Below are positions 50,013-57,794 of a DNA stretch of 64,000 bases, in pieces. The DNA is from Paractinoplanes abujensis (lineage in GTDB: Bacteria; Actinomycetota; Actinomycetes; Mycobacteriales; Micromonosporaceae): positions 2,046,001 through 2,110,000 of the forward strand of contig NZ_JACHMF010000001.1 of NCBI RefSeq assembly GCF_014204895.1. The letters are read 5' to 3'. Both the position numbers and the translations under genes were made by a program. Numbering within the stretch: position 1 is the first letter of the stretch; every line of letters begins with the position of its first letter. Below the pieces are notes generated by a model. The model was given only the letters and a program-made list of their open reading frames with translations, searched no databases and had not been told where the DNA came from.

Positions 50013-50063
50013 CCAGCCACGTCGTGACGAGATGACGGTCTGATTCATCAATGGCTGGACCGG

Positions 50064-50858
50064 TCATTTGTTGGTCAGGCTGAAGTGCATGTAGTCCTTG
50101 AGCGACGTCCAGCGGCCGCCCCAGTGGAAGTCGTTCCACGTGAAGGCCCGGGCCGCGCCTTCGGGGTGCAGCATGCCGATCAGGTAGCGGCTGCGTTCGA
50201 GGTAGAACTGGCTGCCGGCCGGGGAGATCGAGCGGCCTCGGATCATCGGGTTCTGGAACGGGTTGATGTCGATGGCGGTGCCGGTGGCGTGTTCCGACCA
50301 GACGTTGGTGCCGCCGACCGCGCGGCAGTTGTAGCCGGCCGTCACCGTGGCCATGTTCGACTCGGTGGGGTTGTTGACCTTCATGGGGGCCATGCCCATG
50401 ATGCGGAAACGCCAGCGGTACAGGGTGCCGAAGACCTGCTGGGCGCGGGCGGCCACGTCCTTGCGGACGATCACGCTGCCGTCGTGGTAGGCGCCGTTGA
50501 AGTCGATGTAGGAGACCCAGACGCGGCGCAGGTTGACGGGCAGCACGGGGCAGCGTTTGAGGGGCTGCCAGTTGACCGAGGCCGCCGTGACGGTCTCGAT
50601 GCGCGTACGGAAGGCCGGTAACGCGACGGCGGGGGCGTTGAGTCGCAGCACCGCGTCGACCTGCACGGGGGTGTCGGCGGGGATGCCGTTCCAGGCGGCC
50701 AGTTGCTGCATGGTGACCCCGCGCAGGGCGGCGATGTAGGCCAGCGTCTCGGCCGGGCGCACCACGTGCCACACCGTGCCTGCTGCTCCCGCCGGTGCGG
50801 GGGCGAGTACCGGCAGGAGCAGCAGGGCGGTGACGACGGCGATCAGACGTTTGCGCAC
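50064..50858 (-). CDS. Secreted LysM / M15-family peptidoglycan peptidase
   Basis: A 264-residue exported cell-wall enzyme. The signal peptide (RLIAVVTALLLLPVLAPAPA) is followed by a LysM domain (about 28-75; TVWHVVRPAETLAYIAALRG) that binds peptidoglycan. The C-terminal M15C/VanY-like domain holds the zinc site residues in SEHATGTAIDINPF (His and Asp) and KDYMHFS (His). It probably trims D-Ala or cross-bridge peptides during growth. GTG/ATG alternatives were not needed; the start is an ATG. It lies alone between gene remnants and the ABC transporter operon. Confidence 0.85.
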   Translation of the reverse strand: MRKRLIAVVTALLLLPVLAPAPAGAAGTVWHVVRPAETLAYIAALRGVTMQQLAAWNGIPADTPVQVDAVLRLNAPAVALPAFRTRIETVTAASVNWQPLKRCPVLPVNLRRVWVSYIDFNGAYHDGSVIVRKDVAARAQQVFGTLYRWRFRIMGMAPMKVNNPTESNMATVTAGYNCRAVGGTNVWSEHATGTAIDINPFQNPMIRGRSISPAGSQFYLERSRYLIGMLHPEGAARAFTWNDFHWGGRWTSLKDYMHFSLTNK

Positions 50859-50909
50859 GGCTACAGACCGTACGAAGCGTCCCGGGCGGGTCGCAGCGAA
50901 ACGCGAAAA

Positions 50910-51929
50910 TCAGGCCAGCGCAACGGGACCGGGCGACAGCGTTACCCGTACGGGCGTGCCGGGGGCCAGAGCCGTCAGACGGCCGGTGGCGACCTGGGCC
51001 ACCACGAGCTGCTCGCCGACCGTCACGGTGACCTTGCTGATCGGCCCTCCGAAGCTGGTCGTGAGGACCGTCCCGGTGCCGCCCGCGTCCGGCGTGACCT
51101 GCACGGACTCCGGCCGGATGAGGGCCGTGACCGACCCCGGGGAGGCCGGCGCGAGCAGCGGCAGCCGGGTACCGAGAACCTCGACCTCGTCGCCGGTGAC
51201 CGTGCCGGGGAGGCGGTTGCTGAGACCCACGAATTCGGCCACGAACGGCGTGGCCGGGGCGAGATAAATATCCGCGGGCGCGGCCAGTTGTTCGAGCTTG
51301 CCGGCCCGCATCACGCCGACCCGGTCGGCGACGGCGAGGGCCTCCTCCTGGTCGTGCGTGACGAACAGCGTCGTCGTGCCGACCTCGGTCTGGATGCGGC
51401 GGATCTCGTCGCGCAGCTGCACGCGCACCTTGGCGTCGAGCGCCGACAGCGGCTCGTCGAGCAGCAGCACGCTGGGCTCGATCGCGAGGGCGCGGGCCAG
51501 GGCGACCCGCTGCTGCTGACCGCCGGAGAGCTGATGCGGGTAGCGGGCGCCGAGCGGCCCGATCCCGACCAGGTCGAGCATCTCCCGGGCGCGGGCGACG
51601 TTCCTGGACCGGCCGCGCAGCGACAACCCGAACGACACGTTGTCCAGGGCCGTCAGGTGCGGGAAGAGGCTGTACGCCTGGAAGACCATGCCCATGTCGC
51701 GCCGGTTGGCGGGCAGCGCGGTCACGTCCTTGCCGCCGACGAGCACCGCACCGCTGTCGGCGTCCTCCAGGCCGGCCAGCACGCGCAGCGCCGTGGTCTT
51801 GCCGCAGCCGGACGGGCCGAGCAGCGCGATGAACTCGCCGGGCTCGATGGCCAGGTCGAGGAGGTCCAGGGCGAGCGTGGGGCCGAACGAGCGGCGCAAC
51901 CCCTTCAGATGGACGGCGACGCCGGTCAT
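50910..51929 (-). CDS. ABC transporter ATP-binding protein (PotA/FbpC-like, with TOBE domain)
   Basis: A 339-residue ATPase. Walker A is GPSGCGKTT, the signature motif LSGGQQQRVALARAL, Walker B LLLDEPLSALDAK, and the H-loop VTHDQEEA. The C-terminal TOBE domain (about 245-335, LIRPESVQV) is usual for spermidine/putrescine, ferric iron, sulfate and phosphonate importers. It is the last gene of a four-gene importer operon, overlapping the second permease by 4 bases. The substrate cannot be decided from the ATPase. Confidence 0.88.
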   Translation of the reverse strand: MTGVAVHLKGLRRSFGPTLALDLLDLAIEPGEFIALLGPSGCGKTTALRVLAGLEDADSGAVLVGGKDVTALPANRRDMGMVFQAYSLFPHLTALDNVSFGLSLRGRSRNVARAREMLDLVGIGPLGARYPHQLSGGQQQRVALARALAIEPSVLLLDEPLSALDAKVRVQLRDEIRRIQTEVGTTTLFVTHDQEEALAVADRVGVMRAGKLEQLAAPADIYLAPATPFVAEFVGLSNRLPGTVTGDEVEVLGTRLPLLAPASPGSVTALIRPESVQVTPDAGGTGTVLTTSFGGPISKVTVTVGEQLVVAQVATGRLTALAPGTPVRVTLSPGPVALA

Positions 51930-52717
51930 GAGGTCTCCTTGACGGCCCGGCGACGCCCGCCGAGCAGGGACAGAAGCAGCAGCAGGACGAAGGCGAGCAG
52001 CAGCGCGGTGAGCGACACGGCCACCGACACGGTGGCGCTGCTCTTGCCCAGGAGGTTAATCGCGACCTGCAGGTTCGTGCGGTTGAGCAGGGACGCGACG
52101 GTGAACTCGCCGAGCACCAGGGCCACGGTCAGGAAGGCCGCGGAGAGCACGGCCGTACGGATGTTGGGCAGCACGACTCGCCACATCACCGTGCCCCAGC
52201 CGGCGCCCAGCGACCGCGCCGCCTCGGCCAGCGTCTGCACGTCGATCGCGGACAGGCCGGCGTCGATCGCGCGATACGCGTACGGCAGAACGAGCACCGT
52301 GTACGCGAAGACGAGCGTCAGCGAGGAGCCGCCCAGGAAGTAGGTGACCCAGGCGTACACCGGCGCCAGCCCGACGACCAGCACGATGGCCGGGATCGTC
52401 AGGGGCAGCAGGCAGATGAACTCGACCAGCCGGCGCAGCTGGGGCAGCCGCAGCCGGACCCAGACCGCCGTCGGTACGAGCAACACGAGCATCAGCCCGG
52501 CGGTGAGCGCGGCCTGCAGCAGCGAGGTGGTGATGCCCTCGGCCAGCGCCGGGTAGCGCTCACTGAGCGACGGCCAATCGACCAGCAACGGCCACGTTTC
52601 GCCGTCGCGCGTGGAGAACTCGACCATCGCCACGAACGGCAGCACGAAGAAGACGCCGAGAACGATCAGGATCGTCCAGCGGAATGCGCGTTGTTTGCGC
52701 GCTCGGCGAGCGATCAC
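51926..52717 (-). CDS. ABC transporter permease (second subunit)
   Basis: A 263-residue inner-membrane permease of the binding-protein-dependent type with six helices and an EAA-like loop (AEAARSLGAGWGTVMWRV). The GTG start at 52717 overlaps the first permease stop (GTGA) and the stop overlaps the ATPase ATG. It resembles the PotC/PhnV group that works with PotA-like ATPases. Confidence 0.85.
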   Translation of the reverse strand: MIARRARKQRAFRWTILIVLGVFFVLPFVAMVEFSTRDGETWPLLVDWPSLSERYPALAEGITTSLLQAALTAGLMLVLLVPTAVWVRLRLPQLRRLVEFICLLPLTIPAIVLVVGLAPVYAWVTYFLGGSSLTLVFAYTVLVLPYAYRAIDAGLSAIDVQTLAEAARSLGAGWGTVMWRVVLPNIRTAVLSAAFLTVALVLGEFTVASLLNRTNLQVAINLLGKSSATVSVAVSLTALLLAFVLLLLLSLLGGRRRAVKETS

Positions 52718-53613
52718 CCCAGCCACTTGGACGTCCGGTTCTGCAGCAGCGAGTAGAGCGCCATCACCACGGCCACGACGACGACCATGCCGAGTGCCAT
52801 CGCCTTGCCCACGTTCTGCTGGCCCAGCAGCACTTCGCTGGTCAGCGCGCCGCGGATCTGCAGGGGGACGAGCGGGCTGCCCTGGCTGACCAGTGCGGCC
52901 GCGGTCGCGTACGCGGAAAAGCTGTTGGCGAAGAGCAACAGGGCCGAGCCGAGGAACGCCGGGGCCAGCAGCGGGCCGGCCACGCGCGTCCAGTACTGCC
53001 AGGTCGTGCCGCCCAGGCTTTCGGTCGCCTCGCGCCACTGCGGGCGGATGCCGTCGAGCGCGGGCAGGAAGACGATCACCATGAGCGGGATCTGGAAGTA
53101 CGTGTAGACCAGGGCCAGGCCCGGCAACTCGAACAGCCACACGCCGTTGTCGAAGATGTCGACGTCGAACGTGTCCTGCAACCAGACGGTGAGGAAGCCG
53201 GACAAGCCGATCGTGGCCAGGAACGCGAACGCCAGGGTGACGCCGCCGAACTGGGCCAGGACGCCGGCGGCCGCGGTCACGGTCCGCCGCAGCACGCCTT
53301 CCGGCTTCGCGGTCGTCAAGGCGTACGCGAGCAGAGCTCCCAGGACGGCGCCGGTCAGCGCGCTGATGGCCGAAAGCGCGATGCTGCGGCCGAACGCGTC
53401 CAGCACGACCCCGGTACCCAGCGCCTCGAGGTTGGCCAGGGTGACGCCGCCGTCGTTGCCCGCGAAGGCCCCGGCCACGACGACCAGCGCCGGGATGAGC
53501 AGGAAGATCGTCACGTACGCGAAGAACGGCACCGTACCGAGCAGGGAGGTGACGCCCCGCAGGCGCGGCCGCCGGGCCACACGCTGCGGGGCGGCGACGG
53601 CTACCTCAGCCAA
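52714..53613 (-). CDS. ABC transporter permease (first subunit)
   Basis: A 299-residue permease with about six helices (FFAYVTIFLLIPALVVVAG at the start) and the EAA loop REATESLGGTTWQYW. No ATG or GTG is available at the expected start; a TTG at 53613, overlapping the binding-protein stop by 8 bases, gives a full-length protein and is my choice. Start assignment is uncertain; the identity is not. Confidence 0.8.
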   Translation of the reverse strand: MAEVAVAAPQRVARRPRLRGVTSLLGTVPFFAYVTIFLLIPALVVVAGAFAGNDGGVTLANLEALGTGVVLDAFGRSIALSAISALTGAVLGALLAYALTTAKPEGVLRRTVTAAAGVLAQFGGVTLAFAFLATIGLSGFLTVWLQDTFDVDIFDNGVWLFELPGLALVYTYFQIPLMVIVFLPALDGIRPQWREATESLGGTTWQYWTRVAGPLLAPAFLGSALLLFANSFSAYATAAALVSQGSPLVPLQIRGALTSEVLLGQQNVGKAMALGMVVVVAVVMALYSLLQNRTSKWLG

Positions 53614-54724
53614 CGGTCTTGGCCCAGTTCGCCGACAGGTACTCCTTGGCCTGGCCGGTCTCCTCCTCGGTCGGGACGACCGGGGTGCCCTCGACCTTGG
53701 GCAGGGCGTCGAACAGAGCCTTGTCGATCGTGCCGGCCTTGGCCATGGCGTCCTGCCGTACGGGGCGGGCGCCGCCGGCGAGCCACAGGTTCTGGCCCTC
53801 GTCGGAGTAGAGGAACTCCTGCCACAGGCGCGCGGCGGCCGGGTGCGGGGCGTCCTTGTTGATGGCCTGTACGTAGTACGACCCCAGCACCGAGCCACTG
53901 GGCACGAACGTCTTCCAGGTCTTGAGCTTGGTGGCCTCGGCCGCGTTGAGGTAGTCCCAGTCGAAGACGACCGGGGTCTGGCCGGACTGGATGGTGGCCG
54001 AGTCGGGGTCGACGGGCAGCAGGTTGCCTGCCTTCTTGAGCCGGCCGAAGTAGTCGACGCCGGGGGCGATGTCGGCGACGGTGCCGCCGTTGCCGAGCGA
54101 CGCGGCCTGCACGGCCCCGAACGCGGAACCGGCCTGGGTGGGGTCGCCGTTGAGCGCGACCTTGCCCTTGTACTCGGGCTTGAGCAGGTCGGCCAGGCTG
54201 GTCGGGGCGGGCACCTTGGCGCTGTCGTAGCCGATCGACATGTAGCCGCCGTAGTCGTTGACCCAGGTGCCGTTGGCGTCCTTGAGGTTGTCCGGGACGT
54301 CGCCGAAGGTCGCGACCTGGTACGGCGCGAACATGGTGGTGTTGGCCGCGGCGACCGAGGCGCCGAGGTCGAACACGTCGGGGGCGCCGTCCTGGCCCTT
54401 GAGCTGGTTGGCCGCGTTGATCTCGTCCTGGCTCGACGCGTCGGGCTGGGCCGAGTTGACCTTGATGCCGTACTTGTCGCCGAAGGTCTTGATGATCTCG
54501 CCGTAGTTGGCCCAGTTGGGGGGCAGCGCGATGACGTTGAGCTGCCCCTCGGCCTTGGCCGCCTCGACGAGCTTGTCGATCCCGCCCAGGTCGGCCGCGC
54601 TGGTCGCGCTCGCGGCGCCCGAGCTCGAGGCCTCGGCCTTCTTCTCGGGCGGCGAGCAGGCCGCGACCCCGGCAACGGCGGTGGCCGCCAGGGTGACGGC
54701 GATCGTGCGGGTGATGTGACGCAC
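53606..54724 (-). CDS. ABC transporter substrate-binding lipoprotein (polyamine/iron/phosphonate type)
   Basis: A 372-residue lipoprotein with lipobox VAAC near residue 24 after the signal TRTIAVTLAATAVAG. The mature protein is of the PotD/FbpA-like class II fold (LVEAAKAEGQLNVIALPPNW, DVFDLGASVAAANTTMFA, GSVLGSYYVQAINKDAPHP). The GTG at 54724 has GAGAGGA upstream and gives the proper signal peptide; the frame is open further upstream but without a signal-like start. It is the first gene of the importer operon. Candidate substrates are polyamines, 2-aminoethylphosphonate or ferric iron; the sequence does not settle this. Confidence 0.85.
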   Translation of the reverse strand: MRHITRTIAVTLAATAVAGVAACSPPEKKAEASSSGAASATSAADLGGIDKLVEAAKAEGQLNVIALPPNWANYGEIIKTFGDKYGIKVNSAQPDASSQDEINAANQLKGQDGAPDVFDLGASVAAANTTMFAPYQVATFGDVPDNLKDANGTWVNDYGGYMSIGYDSAKVPAPTSLADLLKPEYKGKVALNGDPTQAGSAFGAVQAASLGNGGTVADIAPGVDYFGRLKKAGNLLPVDPDSATIQSGQTPVVFDWDYLNAAEATKLKTWKTFVPSGSVLGSYYVQAINKDAPHPAAARLWQEFLYSDEGQNLWLAGGARPVRQDAMAKAGTIDKALFDALPKVEGTPVVPTEEETGQAKEYLSANWAKTVG

Positions 54725-54882
54725 CGTGGTTCCTCTCTCTACGCACACCGAGCCGGTGGGCGCTGGGAGAGCATGAAGTTGCTTGACGAAGAAAAAGCAT
54801 CCCGGAAGCGACGCGCGGGAGACGTTCAGTCGTTGATCTTGAGGCTTTCGGAGGAATCGTTCAGGAGGCTGCTGACCTGTAT

Positions 54883-55386
54883 TTATCGCCATGATTGTCG
54901 TTCGACGGGCGGCTTGCGGACATAGGAGTAGGGCAGGAGTAAGCGCCGGAGAGTGGCCGCGTTCGCGCTCCGCACGACAGCGACCGCCCCGGCGAGGACG
55001 ACGAGATTGGCGGCCACGATGAGCACCGCGTGCTCGACGTCGAGGTCGAGAGCCGCCGCTCCGACGAGAAGCGACAAAAGATAGAGAACAGTGTCAGCGA
55101 TGAGGAAGACCCCCAGCCCGCGGGCGCGGCGCACCGGCCCCGGCCGGCCGTCGTCGGCCTGCAACCCGATCACCAGCCCGGTGACCGCCGCAACCGCCGC
55201 GAGGAGCCAGTCGATCAGCGGCGCGAGGTAACCGACGACGAGCAAGGCCGGCAACCAGGCCAGGCCCAGCAGCGGCCCAGCCAGGGCCCCGGTCCAGACC
55301 GCACCCAGAACCCGGACGACCACGGCGACAAGCACGGTCGCCGGCGTCCACCACTTCAACCCGGCTGTTTGAACGCGTTCAACCAT
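54883..55386 (-). CDS. Hypothetical membrane protein
   Basis: A 167-residue integral membrane protein with four helices (WTPATVLVAVVVRVLGAVW, LLGLAWLPALLVVGYLAPLI, VFLIADTVLYLLSLLVGAA, AVLIVAANLVVLAGAVAVV) and a short basic tail. It is unrecognised. Its first codons (MVERVQTAG) contain a perfect palindrome that looks like a regulator binding site. It is divergent from the YbaB/WXG locus. Confidence 0.65.
   Translation of the reverse strand: MVERVQTAGLKWWTPATVLVAVVVRVLGAVWTGALAGPLLGLAWLPALLVVGYLAPLIDWLLAAVAAVTGLVIGLQADDGRPGPVRRARGLGVFLIADTVLYLLSLLVGAAALDLDVEHAVLIVAANLVVLAGAVAVVRSANAATLRRLLLPYSYVRKPPVERQSWR
55369..55382. promoter_or_regulatory. 14-bp perfect palindrome at the start of the membrane protein gene
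   Basis: TTGAACGCGTTCAA is a perfect 7+7 palindrome that spans codons 2-6 of the minus-strand membrane protein gene, 4-17 bases after its ATG. Sites of this form (TTGAACG/CGTTCAA) are common TetR-family operators. If the transcript starts near the ATG, a bound dimer would block it. No TetR gene lies in the window. Confidence 0.5.
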
Positions 55387-55531
55387 TCTCGTATGGTAGA
55401 CGCGAGGCGGTGTTCCGTGGGGGTTGGCGGCGCCCCACAGTCGCATGAGGTCACTCTCCCGCTTGCCGCCTGGACAGGCTTCGGTACGGTCGCGGTTCGG
55501 TTGTGAGTGTCCTTTCGCGAGGGGGTTCAGG

Positions 55532-55950
55532 ATGACCGGCCCGATCGATCCGTCCGGTCTGGGCGGTGCGCTCGCTGACGTGGTGGCTGCGCTCGGGCGA
55601 GCCCGACCGCCGGGTGGCGAGCAGGAATCGCCGGCCGGGATCGGGGAGGCCGCTGACGGGCGGGTTCGGGTGCGGGCGGTTCTGCCCTGCCGGATCGAGG
55701 GGCTCGAGCTGGAACCGTCGATGCTGCGGATCGGCGGCGACGCTCTGGCCCGGGAGATCGAGTCGGCCGTCAACGCCGCGCTGGCCGACCTGCGGAGACA
55801 GGCCGTGGTCACCGCGGGTTCGGGTGACCTCGGTGCGCTCGCCGATCAGTCAAGGACATTCAGTTCAACGCCGAGCGGCAGTTCGCGAAGCTGACGGCGT
55901 CGCTGGTCGAGGCGCAGGAGCAGCTCACTCGCCGGGCCGGCGAGCGATGA
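55532..55950 (+). pseudogene. YbaB/EbfC-like protein gene with a one-base frameshift
   Basis: The frame from ATG 55532 (GGGGGTTCAGG upstream) encodes a YbaB/EbfC-like nucleoid-associated protein (VRAVLPCRIEGLELEPSMLR, DALAREIESAVNAALADLRR). Around 55850 (GCCGATCAGTCAAGGAC) one base is missing: inserting a G after CAG restores VKDIQFNAERQFAKLTASL and a natural end whose TGA (55948-55950) overlaps the next ATG. As it stands, translation runs into an unrelated tail and stops at 55894. Either a true mutation or a sequence error. Such proteins commonly lead WXG/toxin operons. Confidence 0.65.
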
Positions 55951-56273
55951 GCGGCTTCACGGTCGATCCCGCGCGGCTCTCGGCTTCCGGGTCGGCCCTG
56001 CAGAACGTGGCCTCACGGCTCTCGTCGGAGCTGGCGTCGTTCCGGTCCGAGCTGGCCGGTTTCGGTGCTCCCTGGGGCAACGACGACATTGGAGCACTGA
56101 TCGGGGCCGCCCACGACGAGGTGTCGGCGTGGGCCTTCGAGTGCTATCAGGACGCCCTGGACGAGATGGCCGCGGCGGGTGCCGACGTGGTGGAGATCAG
56201 CGTGCAGCACGTGGAAGTGGACGAGAACGTGGGCCGCCGGTTCCAGGGGCTGCTCGGCGAGCTGGGGCGCTGA
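55947..56273 (+). CDS. WXG100/ESAT-6-like protein
   Basis: A 108-residue all-helical protein of the WXG100-like class (DUF2580-type). It opens with VDPARLSASGSALQNVASRL, has a central helix-turn FGAPWGNDDIGALIGAAHDE carrying the W-x-N/G turn, and a long second helix (DALDEMAAAGADVVEISVQH). Such proteins are secreted by type VII (ESX) systems, usually as helical hairpins. No ESX core genes lie in the window. The ATG overlaps the restored YbaB stop; the next gene begins 3 bases after its end. Confidence 0.75.
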   Translation: MSGFTVDPARLSASGSALQNVASRLSSELASFRSELAGFGAPWGNDDIGALIGAAHDEVSAWAFECYQDALDEMAAAGADVVEISVQHVEVDENVGRRFQGLLGELGR

Positions 56274-56276
56274 CCG

Positions 56277-56771
56277 GTGGGCATGGAGATTCCGGCCGAG
56301 CTGCGGTCGCTGCTCGGCATCCTCGGCTTCACCTGGCCGGAGGCCGACGAGACCGCGCTGGTCGAGATGGGCCAGGCGTGGATCGCGTTCTCGGACCGGC
56401 TGGAGGGCATCGTGGCGGACGCGTCGTCGACCGCCGCCGAGGTGTGGACCGAGCACGAGGGTGAGAGCTTCGCCGCGTTCCAGGCCTGGTGGGCGCGCCA
56501 GGACAGCCCGGCCCAGTCGCTGCTGGACGGCGCGAACGCGGCCACGCTGACCGGCACCGGACTGATGATCTGCGGCGGTATCGTGCTCGCCCTCAAGGTG
56601 GCGATGATCGCCCAGCTGGCCCTGCTGGCATTGCAGATCGCGCAGGCGGTGGCGACGGCGGCGCCGACGTTCGGCGCGAGTCTGCTCGAGATCCCCCTCT
56701 TTCAGCAGCTGAGCCGGACGATCGTCGGGAATCTCGTGGAGGACGCCATGGTCAAGTTGCTGAACGGGTGA
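56277..56771 (+). CDS. WXG100-like toxin-delivery N-domain protein (CpnT-like head)
   Basis: A 164-residue protein starting at GTG 56277 (or ATG 56283). It matches the N-terminal WXG100-like domain of actinobacterial polymorphic toxins such as CpnT (MEIPAELRSLLGILGFTWPE, ADETALVEMGQAWIAF, FAAFQAWWARQD), followed by a hydrophobic helix pair (GTGLMICGGIVLALKVAMIA). In CpnT-like proteins this head is fused to a linker and a toxin. Here a single TGA (56769-56771) separates it in the same frame from the EndoU gene starting 6 bases later. Confidence 0.75.
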   Translation: MGMEIPAELRSLLGILGFTWPEADETALVEMGQAWIAFSDRLEGIVADASSTAAEVWTEHEGESFAAFQAWWARQDSPAQSLLDGANAATLTGTGLMICGGIVLALKVAMIAQLALLALQIAQAVATAAPTFGASLLEIPLFQQLSRTIVGNLVEDAMVKLLNG

Positions 56772-56777
56772 CCGGGG

Positions 56778-57272
56778 ATGGCCAGGGGCTCCGGCACACT
56801 CATGCGGGCCGCCCTGCGGTTCCTGCGCAAGACCCGTAAGCGGGCCCGCCCGGATCGCATGGATCCGCACTTCACGAACCACACCATCGGTGGCGGCCAC
56901 GTGCGGCCGGGTCAGCCCCGCGGGTCCGGCTATCACTACCGTCCCGGCGGCGAGGACTTTCCCGATCGCCGCCTTGTGCCCGGCTCCAGGGTCACGCACT
57001 CGAACGGCGTGTACGAGGCGGAACCCGAGTTCTTCGACCCGACCCTGAATCCGCCGGCTGGCGCCTGGAAGCCGAAGGCTGGTAATCGCGGTGTCAGCAC
57101 CTTCTTCCCCGACGACTGGACGCCGGCGCAGGTGGACAACGCGGTCACCGGCGCCTTCAAGAACTCGACGCAGGTCGCTCCGAACAGATGGGTCGGTACC
57201 TACAATGGCGTCACCATTGAAGGCTTTTACAACCAGTCCGGCGGCTTCACGCACGGCTGGCCCGTTCCCTAG
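56778..57272 (+). CDS. EndoU-family ribonuclease toxin
   Basis: A 164-residue protein whose C-terminal part is a bacterial EndoU nuclease domain. A short basic N-terminus (RFLRKTRKRARP) is followed by HTIGGGHVRPGQPRGSGYHY, giving candidate catalytic histidines, then NGVYEAEPEFF, the lysine-containing KPKAGNRGVSTFFPDDW and TYNGVTIEGFYN. EndoU toxins of contact-dependent and type VII systems cut RNA, often tRNA anticodon loops. No export domain is attached; it follows the WXG100-like head in the same frame and is followed by a probable immunity gene. Confidence 0.8.
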   Translation: MARGSGTLMRAALRFLRKTRKRARPDRMDPHFTNHTIGGGHVRPGQPRGSGYHYRPGGEDFPDRRLVPGSRVTHSNGVYEAEPEFFDPTLNPPAGAWKPKAGNRGVSTFFPDDWTPAQVDNAVTGAFKNSTQVAPNRWVGTYNGVTIEGFYNQSGGFTHGWPVP

Positions 57273-57290
57273 CGCCCCGAGAGGCTCGCG

Positions 57291-57737
57291 GTGAGTGTTG
57301 TCAGCTTACGGATCGATCCCAGGTTCCGGCGGCCGGTATATCAGGTCGAGGATCAGCGATACGACCTGCTGGGCGAATGGCTGACCACTGATATCGGCAC
57401 GTTCTTTCTGGTCGCCCTGGACGCGTTGGCGATGGCCGACGATGTGTCCCGAAGTGAGCCGCCGTTCGATGAGTGGAGCAGCGAGAACTACGCGGTGTCG
57501 TTCACGCCGGCGGCCCTCTCGATCCGCAACTTGTGGGTGCCGGGGGCCGAGGGCGAGTTCCCGGCCGACGTGGCCCGGGCGGCGATCGAGGACTACTGGC
57601 GATTCCTGGTCGCTCAGCCGGAACGCGACGTCGTACGGGAATATCGTCCCGATCTCCCGGAGTGGCAGGCCAACTTGCTGCGGTGGGAGGAGAAGTGGGG
57701 CCGCACCCACCCATACCGGGGACGGCTCTTCAGCTAG
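57291..57737 (+). CDS. Probable immunity protein for the EndoU toxin
   Basis: A 148-residue acidic soluble protein starting at GTG 57291 with GAGAGG upstream, 18 bases after the toxin gene. It is rich in Trp and Asp/Glu (FDEWSSENYAVSF, EDYWRFLVAQPERDVVREY), a common style for immunity proteins, and has no signal peptide. I do not recognise a named family. The role rests on position directly after the toxin. Its last codons lie in the 74-bp direct repeat. Confidence 0.6.
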   Translation: MSVVSLRIDPRFRRPVYQVEDQRYDLLGEWLTTDIGTFFLVALDALAMADDVSRSEPPFDEWSSENYAVSFTPAALSIRNLWVPGAEGEFPADVARAAIEDYWRFLVAQPERDVVREYRPDLPEWQANLLRWEEKWGRTHPYRGRLFS

Positions 57738-57794
57738 CCCCTCAAGCCGCCGGCGATGCGGGTCTCCCGGCTGGTGAACGCGGCGGTCAGCAGG
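57721..57794 (+). repeat. Direct repeat, left copy (ends of immunity and MocR genes)
   Basis: Bases 57721-57794 match 59881-59954 at about 60 of 74 positions without gaps, an offset of exactly 2160 bp. On the minus strand the left copy still encodes LLTAAFTSRETRIAGGL, the C-terminus of the antibiotic-biosynthesis-monooxygenase-like gene whose intact end is in the right copy. The left copy is therefore a remnant of a second monooxygenase gene or of the exchange that placed the MocR gene here. Confidence 0.8.

Noticed and set aside
55845..55860. Programmed -1 frameshift in the YbaB-like gene
   Set aside because: No slippery heptamer or downstream structure is evident at GATCAGTCAAGG; a lost base or sequence error explains it better.
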